From Acidobacteriota bacterium (GTDB lineage: Bacteria > Acidobacteriota > Blastocatellia > Pyrinomonadales > Pyrinomonadaceae), in contig JADKEF010000002.1 in assembly GCA_016718135.1 (NCBI GenBank), forward strand, positions 11,201-75,200: DNA of 64,000 bases, read 5' to 3'. Below the pieces are notes generated by a model. That model saw only the letters and a program-made list of their open reading frames with translations, did no database searches and had not been told where the DNA came from. Made by a program: the position numbers and the translations under genes. Of this stretch, positions 42,574-54,973 are shown one piece after another (the first letter of the stretch is position 1; each line of letters opens with the position of its first letter).

Positions 42574-45500
42574 CTATTCCGGTGCGATCAGATCCAAGCC
42601 GGTCAGACTCTCGCTCGGAGTTATCTGCCTTGGGGCGAAAAGATAACGCCGCGACGCAACTGCAAGGGTGTAGCTTTGGCCTGGAGCGATGCCGTCGATG
42701 CGGTAATAGCCAAAAGTGCCGGTTGTAGCAGAACGGCTAACGCCGCTTGCGTCCGTTAGCGTCACCGTTGCGTTGCGAAGTCCCGCTCCGCCGGGGATCA
42801 GGACCCGGCCTGAGATCTCGACCGAAAGGGCGTTTGGCCCGGCGATCGAGATCTTACCATTGGTTGGTTTGACCGAGAGCGAATTCGCACGGTCATCCGA
42901 AACCGATAGATCTTCGATCAGGATACCCGTGTCACCCGTCGGAGCCTTCGCGTTGACGTCGAACGACACGTTGACGAAGGCGGTTCAGGACACGTATCAC
43001 GCCCGGTTCATCGACGTTTGCCGTCAACATAGCTCCGCTCGACGGATCGGCAAGTTCGACGATCGCGTTGCCGAGTTTCGCCGCATCGTATCGGAGTACA
43101 AAGCTGACGGCCATTTCGTCGCCATTCGACCGCATCTCGATCGGAACGATGACACGGCTGCCGGTCGATGCATTGGATGAGCCGATCCGGATCTCTCTCG
43201 AACCTGCTTCACGCAGTGCCTCAGGCGGTGCGATCGGTCCGGAATTCGCCGCTCCAGGCCCGCCCGCCGACCTCGACGGGTCGAGTCCCGCAACATAACG
43301 GCGGGTTTGCACAACGTCTGTCGCACTGAGGAAACCATCGCCGCCGACACTGGCTGGTGCCGAATCCGCTCGTTGGAATTCATTGTGCGTTAACACAGGC
43401 GTATCGAGCCCGGCAACAAAGCGTCGTACCTGTACAACGTCAGCCGCCTCGAAAGTGCCACTGCCCGCATTTCGGCCAGCGAGATCGCCCTCGAGGCCCT
43501 GAGCAAATACGATCAGGCCATCGACATAACGTGTGAGCAGCGGATTGCTCGCCGCATCACGCGTTACGAGATCGACCGGTGAATTGACGAACGTGATCGC
43601 CGCATTTGGAAGGTTGTTGGTGACGGTCGTGAAGTTCATCGTCGCGATCTGTTTCTGAGCCGTCGGCTCTTCGCCCTCAGCCGCTTCGATCAGCGAGAAC
43701 ACGCCGCCGGCCGGAACGATCGTCACACCGACGCGTCCGAGCGTACTCGTATCGGTCGTGATCGTACATCCCGGCGCCTGCGGGCCGCAGACGAATGTCG
43801 GTGCGGTCGCCATCGTATTGAACGGATACTGGACCGTGAACGAAACGCTCGCCTCATTACCCTGGCTGTCGAGCACGACCGGCATCGAACCCGACGCCCC
43901 CGGCACAACGAACTGCGTGTTCGGCGAGGTGTACGCGGAATATCGTTCGCCGAATTGTACCGTGTGAAGTCGGCTCCCGTTATGTTGTCGTTGACCGTGT
44001 AAGTACGGCTCAGCGGATCGAAGATTCCCGCCGGCGGCGTGATCGTACATACGCTGCCCAGCGGACCGCCGAATATGATCGTGTAAACACCGCTAGCATT
44101 CGTCGTCGCTGTTGCACTCGCACAGCCCGACAATGTCATCGTCAATCCCGCGATCGGTGTCATTCCCGGAGCCTGTCTGACAGTTCCCGAGATCGCGACG
44201 TTGACCGTGTGAGTCGTTGTCGGCGATGTCGAGGTATTGAAGTTGTTGTCCCCGTTATGGGTCCGAGAGATCGTCTTCACTCCGGTAGTCGTTGGTGTCA
44301 GCTGACAGCTTCCCGCCGCAACAGGTGCAGTACACGTACCGCCGCCCGTGCCGCCGTTGACCGTCACCGTTCCCGTCGGATTTCCTGAATTGACCTGGAC
44401 AGGAGCCGGAACGACCGTCCACGAGACCGTGTATGGCTGATTGACTAGTGACGGATCAGGACTGTCAGACGTTATAGTCGTTGCCGTGTTGGCCTTATTG
44501 ACAGTGTAGTTGAGATCGCCCGTGCTGCCATTGAAATTAGCATTGCCCGAATAGATCGCTACCACGTCTCTCAAACCAGCCGGCAAGGCCGGTAGTCCCG
44601 CCTGCGTACAGCTTGCCGTCAAACCAGCCGACAGCGGCGTGTTCGCACAGTAAATGTTGCCATCAATGTTAAAGCTGACCGTGCCCGTCGGCGTTCCCGT
44701 TCCGGGAGCAACGACCGCTACCGTGGCCGTGAATGTAACGCTTTGTCCGAAGACGCTCGGGCTCACCGGTACGGCTGTGACCGTCGTTGTCGTCGAAGCA
44801 GGCGTGATCGTCAGGTTCGCACCGACGTAGGTGATCGAGTAGTTCGGATTGTTTGCATTAGTGACCGTGCCCTGCAAGATCGCGTACGGGCTGCCCGCAA
44901 CCGTCTCACCGGGAACACGTGTAAGTGCTCCGGCGATAGGCACTCCGGCTCCAAGACTCGTCGTCGTGAATGTCAACGGCGGATCTACCGCTCCAAATAC
45001 CTTTGTCTTGGCATCTGCGGTCACCGTTACCGGCCTCACCGTAATGGTCAGGTTCGCACCTACGTAGGTGATCGAATAGTTAGGATTGTTGGCGTTGGTA
45101 ACCGTGCCCTGCGTTATCGCGTACGGACTTCCGGCTACAGTCTCCCCTGCGACCCGCGAAAGTGCACCAGTGATCGGCACACCAGTTCCAAGACTCGATG
45201 TTGTAAACGTCAATGCCGGATCGGCGTCGCCATAGACCTTGGTCTTAGCGTCCGCCGTCACCGTAACCGGACGAGTTGTGATCGTAAGGTTGGCTCCGAC
45301 GTAGGTTATGGCGTAGTTCGGATTGTTAGCGTTCGTGACCGTACCTTGCAGAATTGCATACGGGCTGCCGGTGACCGTTTCGCCGGCGGTCCGGGTCAAC
45401 GAACCAACTATAGCAACACCCGTTCCGAGGCTCGATGTTGTAAAAGTCAATGCCGGATCGGCATCGCCATAGACCTTGGTCTTGGCGTCCGCCGTAACGG

Positions 45501-48500
45501 TGACCGGACGGGCCGTGATAGTTAAATTAGCCCCGACATACGTTATCGAATAGTTCGGATTATCGGCGTTGGTAACCGTGCCCTGCAAGATCGCGTAAGG
45601 GCTCCCGGCAACCGTTTCGCCCGCTGTGCGGGTCAAAGCACCGGCTATCGCCGCCCCAGTTCCGAGGCTTGTAGTCGTATATGTGAGCGGCGGATCGGCA
45701 TCGCCATAAGGCTTGGTCTTGGCATCTGCCGTCACTGTCACTGGGCGAGCCGTGATCGTAAAGTTAGCCGTTGTTCCGGTGACAAAGTCATAGTTCGGTG
45801 CGGCAAGCGATCCGGGAGCACAAGTGATCGTGTACGGCGAACCCGCAACCGTCTCACCCGCAGTCCGTGTACAGCTCGGCGAACCTGTAATGCCGGAGTT
45901 ACCCGAATTATCTGATAACAAGAAGCCGGAGTATGTCGCTGTGAATGCCGGATCGGCGTCGCCATAGACCTTGGTAGCCGCAACCGCATTGACGTTCAGC
46001 ACGGCCTTGTTGACTGTTAGTTGGAATGTCGCGTCGGTGGTCGCACCGCAGTTGTCGGCGGCACGGATCGTTATCGTGTGCGTACCGAACGGGGCCGCGT
46101 TTGTGAATGTGACCACACCCGCAGGACTGACTGAAATGCCTCCCGTGTAGGTTCCGGTATTCTGGACCACGACCGAGGCGACGTTACCATTATCGGATGG
46201 ACCTGTGGCAGGATTGACCACCGTGCCTGTTGCATAAGTAATGGCCGCGGGATTGGTGTACGTGAGTGTTGGCGGCGTGTTTGGAGTAATGTTGACCGTC
46301 AAAGTCCCTGTACCCGTCGCTCCTTGAGCGTCGGTCACAACGAGGCTGAATGTCGCCGTCGTCGCGCCGCAGGCTGCGACAACATTCGCCGTCACCGCAC
46401 CGCCAGCTGCGATCGAGAGCCCGCTGACCGTCACGCCGTTCACCGTAGCACTCGCACCGTTATTTACCGTTATGCCAAGCGTATTCGGAGCCTGTTCAGT
46501 ATCAGCCGCCGTAGCGATCGTAAAGTTCCCCACCGGACTGCCCTCAGGAGCAGAGATCGTGTCACTGCTGATCGTCGGCGGCGTGTTGCAGGTTCGTGTG
46601 AGGATCGAGACGTTGTGTGAAGAGGAGTTACCCGCTGCGATGTCCTGATCGCCGTCGCCGTTAAAATCACCGACTGCGACAGAAATGGGATTTGTGCCGA
46701 CTCCAAAACTTACGGCCGGTGCAAATGACCCTGCTCCGTTGCCGACGAGGATCGACACGTTGTTTGAATTGATATTTGCCGCTGCGATGTCCTGATCGCC
46801 GTCGCCGTTAAAATCACCGACTGCGACAGAAATGGGATTTGTGCCGACTCCAAAACTTACGGCCGGTGCAAATGACCCTGCTCCGTTGCCGACGAGGATC
46901 GACACGTTGTTTGGATTGAAATTTGCCGTAGCGATGTCCTGATTGCCGTCGCCGTTAAAATCGCCGACCGCGACCGATACGGGAGTTGTGCCGACTCCAA
47001 AATTTACGGCCGGTGCAAATGACCCTGCTCCGTTGCCGGTCAGGATCGACACGTTGTCTGAATTGGAGTTTGCCGCCGCGATATCCTGATCGCCGTCGCC
47101 GTTAAAATCACCGACTGCGACAAAATAGGGATTTGTGCCGACTCCAAAATTTACGGCGGGTGCAAACGACCCTGCTCCGTTGCCGGCGAGGATCGAGACG
47201 TTGTTTGAATTGAAATTTGCTGCAGCGATGTCCTGATTGCCGTCGCCGTTAAAATCACCGACTGCGATTGAATAGGGCGTTGTGCCGACTCCAAAATTTA
47301 CCGCCGCAGCAAACGATCCCGCTCCATTGCCGGTCAGGATCGAGACGTTGTTTGAACCGCGGTTTGCGGCTGCGATGTCCTGATTGCCGTCGCCGTTAAA
47401 ATCACCGACTGCGACAGAATAGGGATTTGTGCCGACTCCAAAATTTACGGCCGGTGCAAACGACCCTGCTCCGTTGCCGGCGAGGATCGACACGTTGCTT
47501 AAAAAGCGGTTAGCCGTCGCGATGTCCTGATTGCCGTCACCGTTAAAATCACCTACTGCGACAGAATAGGGAATCGGGTCGACCGCAAAATTCACCGCCG
47601 GCGTAAAATTGAGTCCGGCACAGACAGGTGCATTATTCACCGTCAGGTTAAATGTAGTCGTCGACGTACCGCCGGGGCCAAATGCCCAAACCGTGACCGG
47701 ATATACGCCCGGAGGAATATTCGCCAGAGCCGCATTCGTCACACGCACCACGCCAGTCACCGGATCGGCTGTCAACCCGCCAATAAAGCTCGTTGGTGCT
47801 GAAACGCTGATACTCGTCGTCCCCGTCGGAACCGCACCCGGCGTGATCGTCACATTGTCGCTCAAACCAACCGATGTCGCCGGATACACACCCAGCGTCG
47901 GCGGGAGGACGTAAGTATAGAGCGTATTCGGGGCATTTGTTCCGTTAGGTGTTGTTACCACAACACTTGCCGTGCCTGTGGAACCAGCGGGCGTTACGGC
48001 TGTGATGGTCGTACTGTTGACGACCACGACGCTCGTCGCAGGGTTGCCGGCGAATGTAACGGTGGTTGCTCCAGTCAGGTTAGTTCCGGTGATAGTTACT
48101 GCAGTTCCTCCGGCTGTTGAACCGGTCGACGGATTGACACTCGTGACCGTCGGCGGAACAACGGCCGTCAGGACAACGTCGTTATTATCGCCGCCCACAT
48201 AGCTGATCTTGGCGTTGAGGCCCGAGCCGAGGAAGTTCGTGATCGTCGCTCCCTCGGCGAGGCCCGCAAACGTACCGCCGACTGGATCCGCACCGTCGTT
48301 GTTGATGATCACGTACTGTTGTCCGGCAGTAGGAACGAACCCGCCTAACTGAGCGATGGACAGATTTGCGTCAGTAACATCGACAGTTCCGGTGACGTTC
48401 ATCTGGTCGTGGAAGCCCGGACCGTTGCCCGGCGTCGCTCCGCCGATCTCGATCGCGAAATTTGATCCGGCGCCTAGCGACAACAGAGTCGCGACGTTAA

Positions 48501-51500
48501 TGATACCGGGACTCGCTCCGGGCCGCAGAGTTCCTCCGGGATTAACGGAGAGCGGATTGTTCACCGTTCCAAAAATACCGAGGTCGCCCGATCCAAAAAC
48601 GAGTGTTGCGACGGGAGTGCTGAGATTCGTCGTCTTCGTCTGTGAGATCGCGCCGACAACATTTATATTTCCGGTATTCGCGTTGCCGATATTCAGCGTC
48701 CCTGCCGTTATTCGATCAAGCTCGGCGTCGGAGAGTTCTAACGTCGATGGCGTCGTATCGACCGTGGAGCCGAGGTCGATGGTCAGGTTGTTGGTCTTTT
48801 GCCGCAGCGATACGACGTTGCCCGCGGCATTGATCGCACCGTTCGTGGTGTTGATCGCCATGCTGTCAGAGATCAGGGTGACAGTGCTGCCAACACCGCT
48901 TGCGGTGAGCGTTCCGGCTCCGGCTGGGGCGATGTTGATACCGGCATTATCCGTTCCGCCCGAGCCGCCTGTTCCGGTCATGCTGATCGCACCCGTCACA
49001 ACCGAGACATTTGAACCGCCGCGGACCTGGACGCCCTGGTTCGTGCCTCCTGCGCCACTGCCGCCTGTGCCGGTGATGGTGATATTCGCAGCGCCCATCG
49101 CCGTGATGTTGTTGCGGATCGACACACCAAAATTGAAGCTAGCTCCGCCACCGGATGTTCCGCTGATGATCAGGTTTGAACCGGTCGTCGAGACCGTTCC
49201 GTCCTGCCGATAGCCTTGTGAGCCCCCAGCTCCGCTCGGTCCGCTGGTGCCAGTCAGAATTGCAGTGCCTGAGCCACCGGCAGATATCGACGATCCGGCC
49301 GAGGCAAGTATGCCAGCTGAACCGATGAAACCTGCCCCCACATTACCGGAGCCCCCTACGCCGATAAGCGTAAGATCCGCATTCGCAACGGAAAGCGGGC
49401 CGAAGGTAGAAAATCCGTATGAGGATCCCGCGCTCGAGCTTCCACCAGTGGCCGTGATATTGACAGGCCCATCGACGGACGAAATGCCTGTCGTAGCTGT
49501 GTTAATGATCACACCTCTAGATGATCCCGCACCCGGAGTTATATTGCCGCCTAGTGCATCGATCGTGATCGACGCTGCGCCAGCCCCCGTTCCTGTCGAG
49601 CTGATAACCGAAGGCACACGGATGTCCAAGGCATACGAGAATACGTTCGCTCCGCCGGTCGAATCGCCGCCTCTCGCAGTAATGCCGATGTTCCCGACAA
49701 CGGATGTAATCGATCCGCCGCCGTTGAGGAAAACACCTATATTAGGAGCATCACCCGTAGATGTGGCTCTACCATCTATTGTGATCGTACCCGCACCCGC
49801 GGAAGCACTCGTTGAGCGGACAAAACAGCTCGTCCCACTTAAAGCAATACCCATAGACGAAGCAAACGCATTGGTCTGTGCGGTTGTACCGCTTCCGCCC
49901 TTTCCGTTCATGACAATGCTGCCGGTACCGGTCGTCTCAATGACGGCGTCAAACATCTCAATACCGACCGAGTATCCCGGATTTGGTATTGCCTGCTGAT
50001 TCGCATTCAACGTCGCGTTTCCGTTGACCACGCTGATACTTGAGCCGCTGCCCATGAAGATGTTTCGGCCCGCCGTCAGCGAAATCGAACCCGTGCCGCT
50101 CATCGTGAGGTCGCTAGCCGCATTTTGCAAATATTGGGTTTGGGATACAAAGGTCGAGACGTTCTTGTTCGTCCCGAAGCCTATTGTGCCCTCAAAAGAT
50201 ACATCGAGAAACTCAAATCCTGGCGAACCGATCGTCAAGCCCGGATAATTCGCCGCGAGCGTGAATGCGTTCAACGTGTCGGTCGCATTACCGCGATTGA
50301 CTGTGATGGATCCTGTTGGATTGGCGAACGTCGTCGTTTCAAATGTTGCGGTCACCGCCGTCAAAGTCGAACTCCCGCTGCCGGCATCGGTAAGGTGAAC
50401 GATATTTGCAGGCCCCGCCGGAAGGTTAAAGATCACATCCGCCGCCGTGCCGCTGTTAACGATCGGTTCGAGGCCGGTGTAGGTGATCGTGCCTGTGCGA
50501 GTGCCGCCGACCATAACGATGTCGCCATCGTTTGCGTTGAAGTAGTTGTACGTTGTCGTGCCGCCCGAGTAACCGGTGATGTTGAGGGCGTCATCGCCGC
50601 CCGCACCGCCGTTAAAGAATAATCCGCCAACGGCAATAACGCCTTCGCCGCCGCTAGGTGCAGTGATAAAGTCGCAACCCGAGAGATCGACCGTCAGCGT
50701 GTCGTTCCCGCCGTACGTGTTGACCGTGATCGAGCCCGTGACCGACGAGGTCGGGATCGTCTGATTCAAACCCGTACCGGGATCTGTGATCGTAATGTCA
50801 GAGCCGCTGCAGGCGATCGTGATGTCGTCGTTAGAGGTGCCGCCGTTCGTGTCCTCGATCAGCAAATTTCCACCGCTGACCGTTACTGTGGTCTCCAGCA
50901 CCGTCGCGAACTCATCTGCGCCGATGTCAGGCGTAGTTACGCTGCGTGCTTCGTCATCGAAGTCAGTCGTGACAGCGGCGATGGGGGTTCCTATGTTGCT
51001 GACAGGCGAGGAAGGCGATACGTGGAGGTCGGTGGCCGATACGAAGAGCGGGTCACTCGAGATCGAATTCGTATCCAGTCCAGTCGCGGACTGCCACTGG
51101 GCAAGGCTCGTTAATTGGGTTGCACCGGCGTCCGGGCTGCCAAAAACGGCCCCGGCACCCGTCACGTAGATATCGTTGTAATTCATCGCGGTGCCCGAGG
51201 TCGAATCGAGAACAACGCCAGAGTTCGGGCCTCCTGCATGCAATGTTGAATTGACAAAAATGTTGTTTCTGATATCGAAGCTGCCGGGGGAGTTTCCGCC
51301 CAGGGCGAGGAAGGCTATCGATTGAACTCCGTCGCTCGAGCCAAACAGTCCGACCGAGTTGTGATATACATTTACCGTCCCGGCAGCAACATTAGCCCAG
51401 ATCCCTACAGGGTCAATGCTGTCACCTGGAGAGGATGTGCGGGAGATCATGTTGTTCGACACCGTCAACAAGTCCGTTGGCTGCCCCGCAATTAGATTAA

Positions 51501-54489
51501 TACCAGTGGCCGCGCCGCGGATCAGATTGCGGTCGATGACGGTCGCTCCGAACGTTTCGACGCCCGATTGTAGATCTATCCCTGTGCCGTCCGACTGATC
51601 CATCGTGTTGCCGCGAATGACCGAACCGGACATGTTGTAAATTTCGATCGCCGTGCCCAACGCCTGCGTAAACTGGTTATTCGTAACGGTCGGTCCGGGA
51701 ATATTCGGAACCGTTGCACCCGCCGCGATCGCCCACCGCAGCGAGCCGGTGACGGGAGCGAAGGCACAGTTGTCCACGACAACATTAGTCCCAATGTCAT
51801 CGAGGCGAAGTGCGGTTCCAACCCCGGTGGCGCTGATCGCGACATTCTTAACCGTTATGTTGCTGCCCAGGATATAGAGCCCATTCCCGCTAAAAGAGCC
51901 GTCCGAGTTTGCGAACGAGAGATCTCGTGAAGTACCGCCGACCTGATTTGAACCATCGATAATGATGTTCGACGCGGTATTCCCCATAAAGAGAAACGGG
52001 TTCGCAAACGACCCGGAGAATGCGGGCGTCTGGCCGGCAGCTGGTTTGATCGTCAGCGTATTGGTCGTGCTCGAGCCGAGAGCGGCCGAGATCGATATCG
52101 GATACGTTTCGCTATTGTACGAGCTGTCAATAAGGCTGAACGTCACCGGCCCGCTCACGCCCCGCGTATTGTATGCCGCGGCGGCCGCGGTCAACGTCGC
52201 AAAATCGCCGCCGACGCCGACGGTATATGTGCCGTTGAGCGGAGTCAGATATGTATATTGATTCGCGGCCGCGGTCGCACTGGTGCCGCCGGGCGTCGTC
52301 ACGGTCACATTCACCGTGCCCGCAGAGCCAGCCGGTGCGGTCGCCGTTATAGAGGACGCGTTGTTGAACGTAAAGGCGGCGCTCGTCGCCCCAAACATAA
52401 CCGATGTCGCGCCGGTAAAGTTCGTACCGCCTATCGCAACTGCATTGCCGCCCAGGGCGGAACCCGATGTCGGATTTAGAAGCGTTACGGTTGGAGGAGC
52501 GACGTAGGTGAATCTGTTCGCTACCGCGATAGCGCTTGTACCGCCCGCAGTCGTCACTCTAACGTTGATGATCCCAGCAGTGCGGGCCGGAGATGTCGCG
52601 GTGATCTGCGTCGGGCTGTCGACCGTGAATGTTGTTGCGGCCGTTGTACCGAACGTGACTGCGATCGTACCGGTAAAGTTCGTTCCAGTGAGCGTGACAA
52701 CGGTGCCGCCCGCAGTCGGGCCGGATGTCGGATTGACAGCCGTGACGGTCGGCGCAGCTACGTACGTGTAGAGCAGATTCGGCCCATTAGTTCCACCGGG
52801 CGTGCTGACCAAGACGCTAACCGATCCCGCTGAGTGCGCCGGTGCCGTGCAGTTGATCTCGGTGTCCGAAACGAAATTCACCGATGTACAGGCGTTGCCG
52901 TCAAACGTCACACCTGTCACTCCCGTAAACCCGGTACCCGTGATCGTGACACTGTTACCGCCTATGACCGACCCGGATGTCGGATTGACGGCGGTGACCG
53001 TCGGTCCCGACAAGGGAGCCTCGTAAGCTCCGATATCTGTACCGTCGGCTGCATTAGTTGGTGAATTATCCACCGTTCGTGCGAACCCGGCTCCGCGCTG
53101 ATCGGCGGTCAAAGGAACAAGCGCATTTATGCCCTTATCGAGCGCCGGGCTGCCGGGGAGCACGGCGTGCGTCTCTGTTGGGCCGCCATTGTTTGCCAAT
53201 GGGCCGAGCATCGCATCGTCGTACTCGATGACAATATCGTTCGAACCGCCGCTGATGGCGCCTGCGACCCCGATCAGGTTATAGCCCTGCGAAGTTAAGG
53301 TGCCTACAATGTCGAAACCAGCTCCGCTGCAGATGTTATTGGCGATGATGGAACTGCGGGAATTCACAGTACTAGTGGCACTGTTGTAAATACCGCCGCC
53401 GCAGAAGAGCCCCGCCGTATTGGATGTGATCGTCGAGTTGGTAACCGTTACCGCGCCGGACGAACTGTTGTTTATGCCGCCGCCGCCCGAACTGGAGTTG
53501 CCGGAGATCGTCGAATTGGTTACGGTTAGCGTGCCGCTGTTAGCGATACCGCCGCCTTGGCCGGCGCTGATGTTTGTAGAGTTTCCGGAGATTGTCGAGT
53601 TGGTGACATTCAACGTGCCAGTGTTGCCAATGCCGCCGCCGGAGTCGCGTGCAAAGTTGCCGGAGATCGTCGAGTTCGTGATCGTGACCGTGCCGTTGCT
53701 CGCATTATAGATACCGCCGCCTACTCCGCCGCCGCTTCCGTTTGTAGAGTTGGCGGAGATGGTCGAGTCACTAATTGTCAGCGTACCTTCGTTAAAGATA
53801 CCGGCGCCGAAGCCGTCGTTTGCGACTTGCGGCGCATCTCCCGAGATAATTGGGGCAGATAAACGGCCATCCGTTCCCGTGCCGCCTTCGATTTGCGGCC
53901 TGGGTGGATTGGAGATAATTGGGGCAGATAAACGGCCATGCCGGACCGTGAGGCCGCTGATCGACGCGGTCACGCCGCTGTTGACGTAAAACACGCGGTC
54001 CCCCGCCGCATTTGGCGCGGCATTTGCCTGAACGATCGTCGTCGGTGCCCCTGCACCTGTTATGGTCAGATTCTTATCTACGGTGATGCCCCATTGCGTA
54101 TAGGTCCCCGCCGCGATGCTGATCGTTTCGCCCGTAGCCGCCTGCCCGATGGCATACGCGATTGTCGCACAAGCCGCCGAAACGCAGTTCCCCGTGTCCG
54201 ATCCGGTTGTCGCAACAACAAGGCGGGTTATGGTATTCGAGCTGAAGTCATCCGAGAAAACAGTCGCAATGGCCAGCGGTGCCTCCCCCGACGGTGTCGG
54301 CATCGGTTCCGCGACGACATTCACCGTTGCACCGCCGCCGAACCAGCTCGCTACTGATTCCACAAACCCAAAGCGCACTCCGGCGGCTCCGGCGGAGGTT
54401 GCCGTAATCGCGATGCCGGTGATTGCGGTTAGGATGACGAGCGCTAGGACAGACGAATAGCGAGACGAACGACGGGGGGACATGCGCAT
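42574..54489 (-). CDS. Giant multidomain surface protein (beta-helix, TIG, FG-GAP, MBG, dockerin- and cohesin-like modules), two frameshifts
   Basis: About 3,970 codons. Signal peptide 1-36 (LALVILTAITGIAITATSAGA). Right-handed beta-helix with repeated NSTISGNS turns at about 85-480. TIG/IPT domains at 493-745 (three, opening PTVTAVNPTSG). Second beta-helix at 746-1190, Gly/Thr-rich filament-like repeats at 1190-2080, a fourth TIG at about 2107. Seven FG-GAP/VCBS blades at 2283-2643 (VAVGDFNGDGNQDIA, calcium-binding type), cadherin-like at 2643-2826, five MBG-type repeats at 2830-3233 (TADAKTKVYGDADPALTF), Ig-like at 3233-3430, carboxypeptidase-regulatory-like to 3506. A frameshift near 43960 leads to a cohesin-like domain, two dockerin-like repeats (ADVVQVRRFVAGLD, ATDVVQTRRYVAGLD) and a second cohesin-like domain. 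A second shift near 42986 leads to a final CarboxypepD_reg domain (ISGRVLIPGGAG). No enzyme is recognisable; an adhesin or matrix protein is likely. Own promoter and a leader of about 130 nt. Confidence 0.85.
44800..45770. repeat. Tandem 237-bp MBG-encoding repeats
   Basis: Four close copies of a 79-codon unit (RPVTVTADAKTKVYGDADP to VGANLTIT) plus one diverged copy at about 45770-46010. Copies 1-4 differ at scattered positions. Confidence 0.85.
46580..47610. repeat. Tandem 147-bp FG-GAP-encoding repeats
   Basis: Seven units of 147 bp (49 codons), each with one DFNGDGxQDIA calcium loop. The units at 46701 and 46848 are almost identical over the full 147 bp, pointing to recent duplication. 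Confidence 0.92.
53843..53939. repeat. Perfect 28-bp direct repeat near the 5' end of the giant gene
   Basis: Copies at 53843-53870 and 53912-53939, 69 bp apart and in frame. Each encodes GRLSAPIIS, between two beta-helix segments. Confidence 0.9.
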
Positions 54490-54626
54490 AAAATTATTGC
54501 TCTCCGCTTGAAGCGATAACGGAAGGCAGTAAAGTATTCGGTCGTGGAATGTATCGTCTCAGTAAACGCTGACACGACGCCCCGGCTTTACACCGTTAAA
54601 TTGTTGCAAAATCTAGATTTCCTGTA

Positions 54627-54654
54627 ATTATAGGCACATAACAGGCAAAGTCAA
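54627..54654 (-). promoter_or_regulatory. Promoter of the giant surface protein gene
   Basis: On the minus strand TTGACT (54654-54649), a 16-bp spacer and TATAAT (54632-54627). Transcription would start near 54620, giving a leader of about 130 nt with a GTGTCAGCG-type inverted segment. Apart from this and the tRNA terminator the 307-bp gap holds nothing recognised. Confidence 0.8.
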
Positions 54655-54756
54655 GCTAAAAATTGGAAGGCATGGACGTGAGCTACAGCCGTGTATTTGC
54701 GGCGCGAACTCGCTCACTTTCAAGAATATTTGGCGGGAATTCGGGTGGAAATTAAA

Positions 54757-54784
54757 AAAGGGGCATTCCAGGATGCCCCTAACT
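54757..54784 (-). terminator. Terminator of the tRNA-Val transcript
   Basis: AGGGGCATCC/GGAATGCCCCT stem followed on the minus strand by TTTTTT, 13 bases past the CCA end of the tRNA. Confidence 0.85.
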
Positions 54785-54796
54785 GATTGAAAAAAA

Positions 54797-54871
54797 TGGT
54801 GCCGTCTACAAGATTTGAACTTGTGACCTATCGCGTGTGAAGCGAGTGCTCTACCACTGAGCTAAGACGGC
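54797..54871 (-). tRNA. tRNA-Val, anticodon CAC
   Basis: 75 nt with CCA encoded. Acceptor GCCGTCT/AGACGGC fully paired; D stem GCTC/GAGC; anticodon loop TTCACAC, giving anticodon CAC; T arm ACAAG-TTCAAAT-CTTGT. The first anticodon-stem pair (27-43) is C-U and does not pair; otherwise canonical. It reads GUG valine codons. Confidence 0.95.
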
Positions 54872-54877
54872 GGAATG

Positions 54878-54973
54878 CAGTGAACAGTGAATAGTGAATA
54901 GTGAATAGTGAATAGGATTAGAATAAAACTCTTGATCTCACTGTTCACTATTCCCTGTTCACTGTTCCTCACT
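54878..54973. repeat. Word-repeat hairpin between tRNA-Val and the pilin gene
   Basis: Left arm 54878-54915 with four GTGAATA words, right arm 54935-54973 with TTCACTATTCCCTG words, 19-nt loop. Same vocabulary as the rplM-rpsI and pyrH-frr hairpins more than 27 kb away. Confidence 0.88.

Noticed and set aside
46580..47610. CRISPR-like regularly spaced repeats
   Set aside because: Units are adjacent, coding, 147 bp long and without unique spacers; they are FG-GAP blades.
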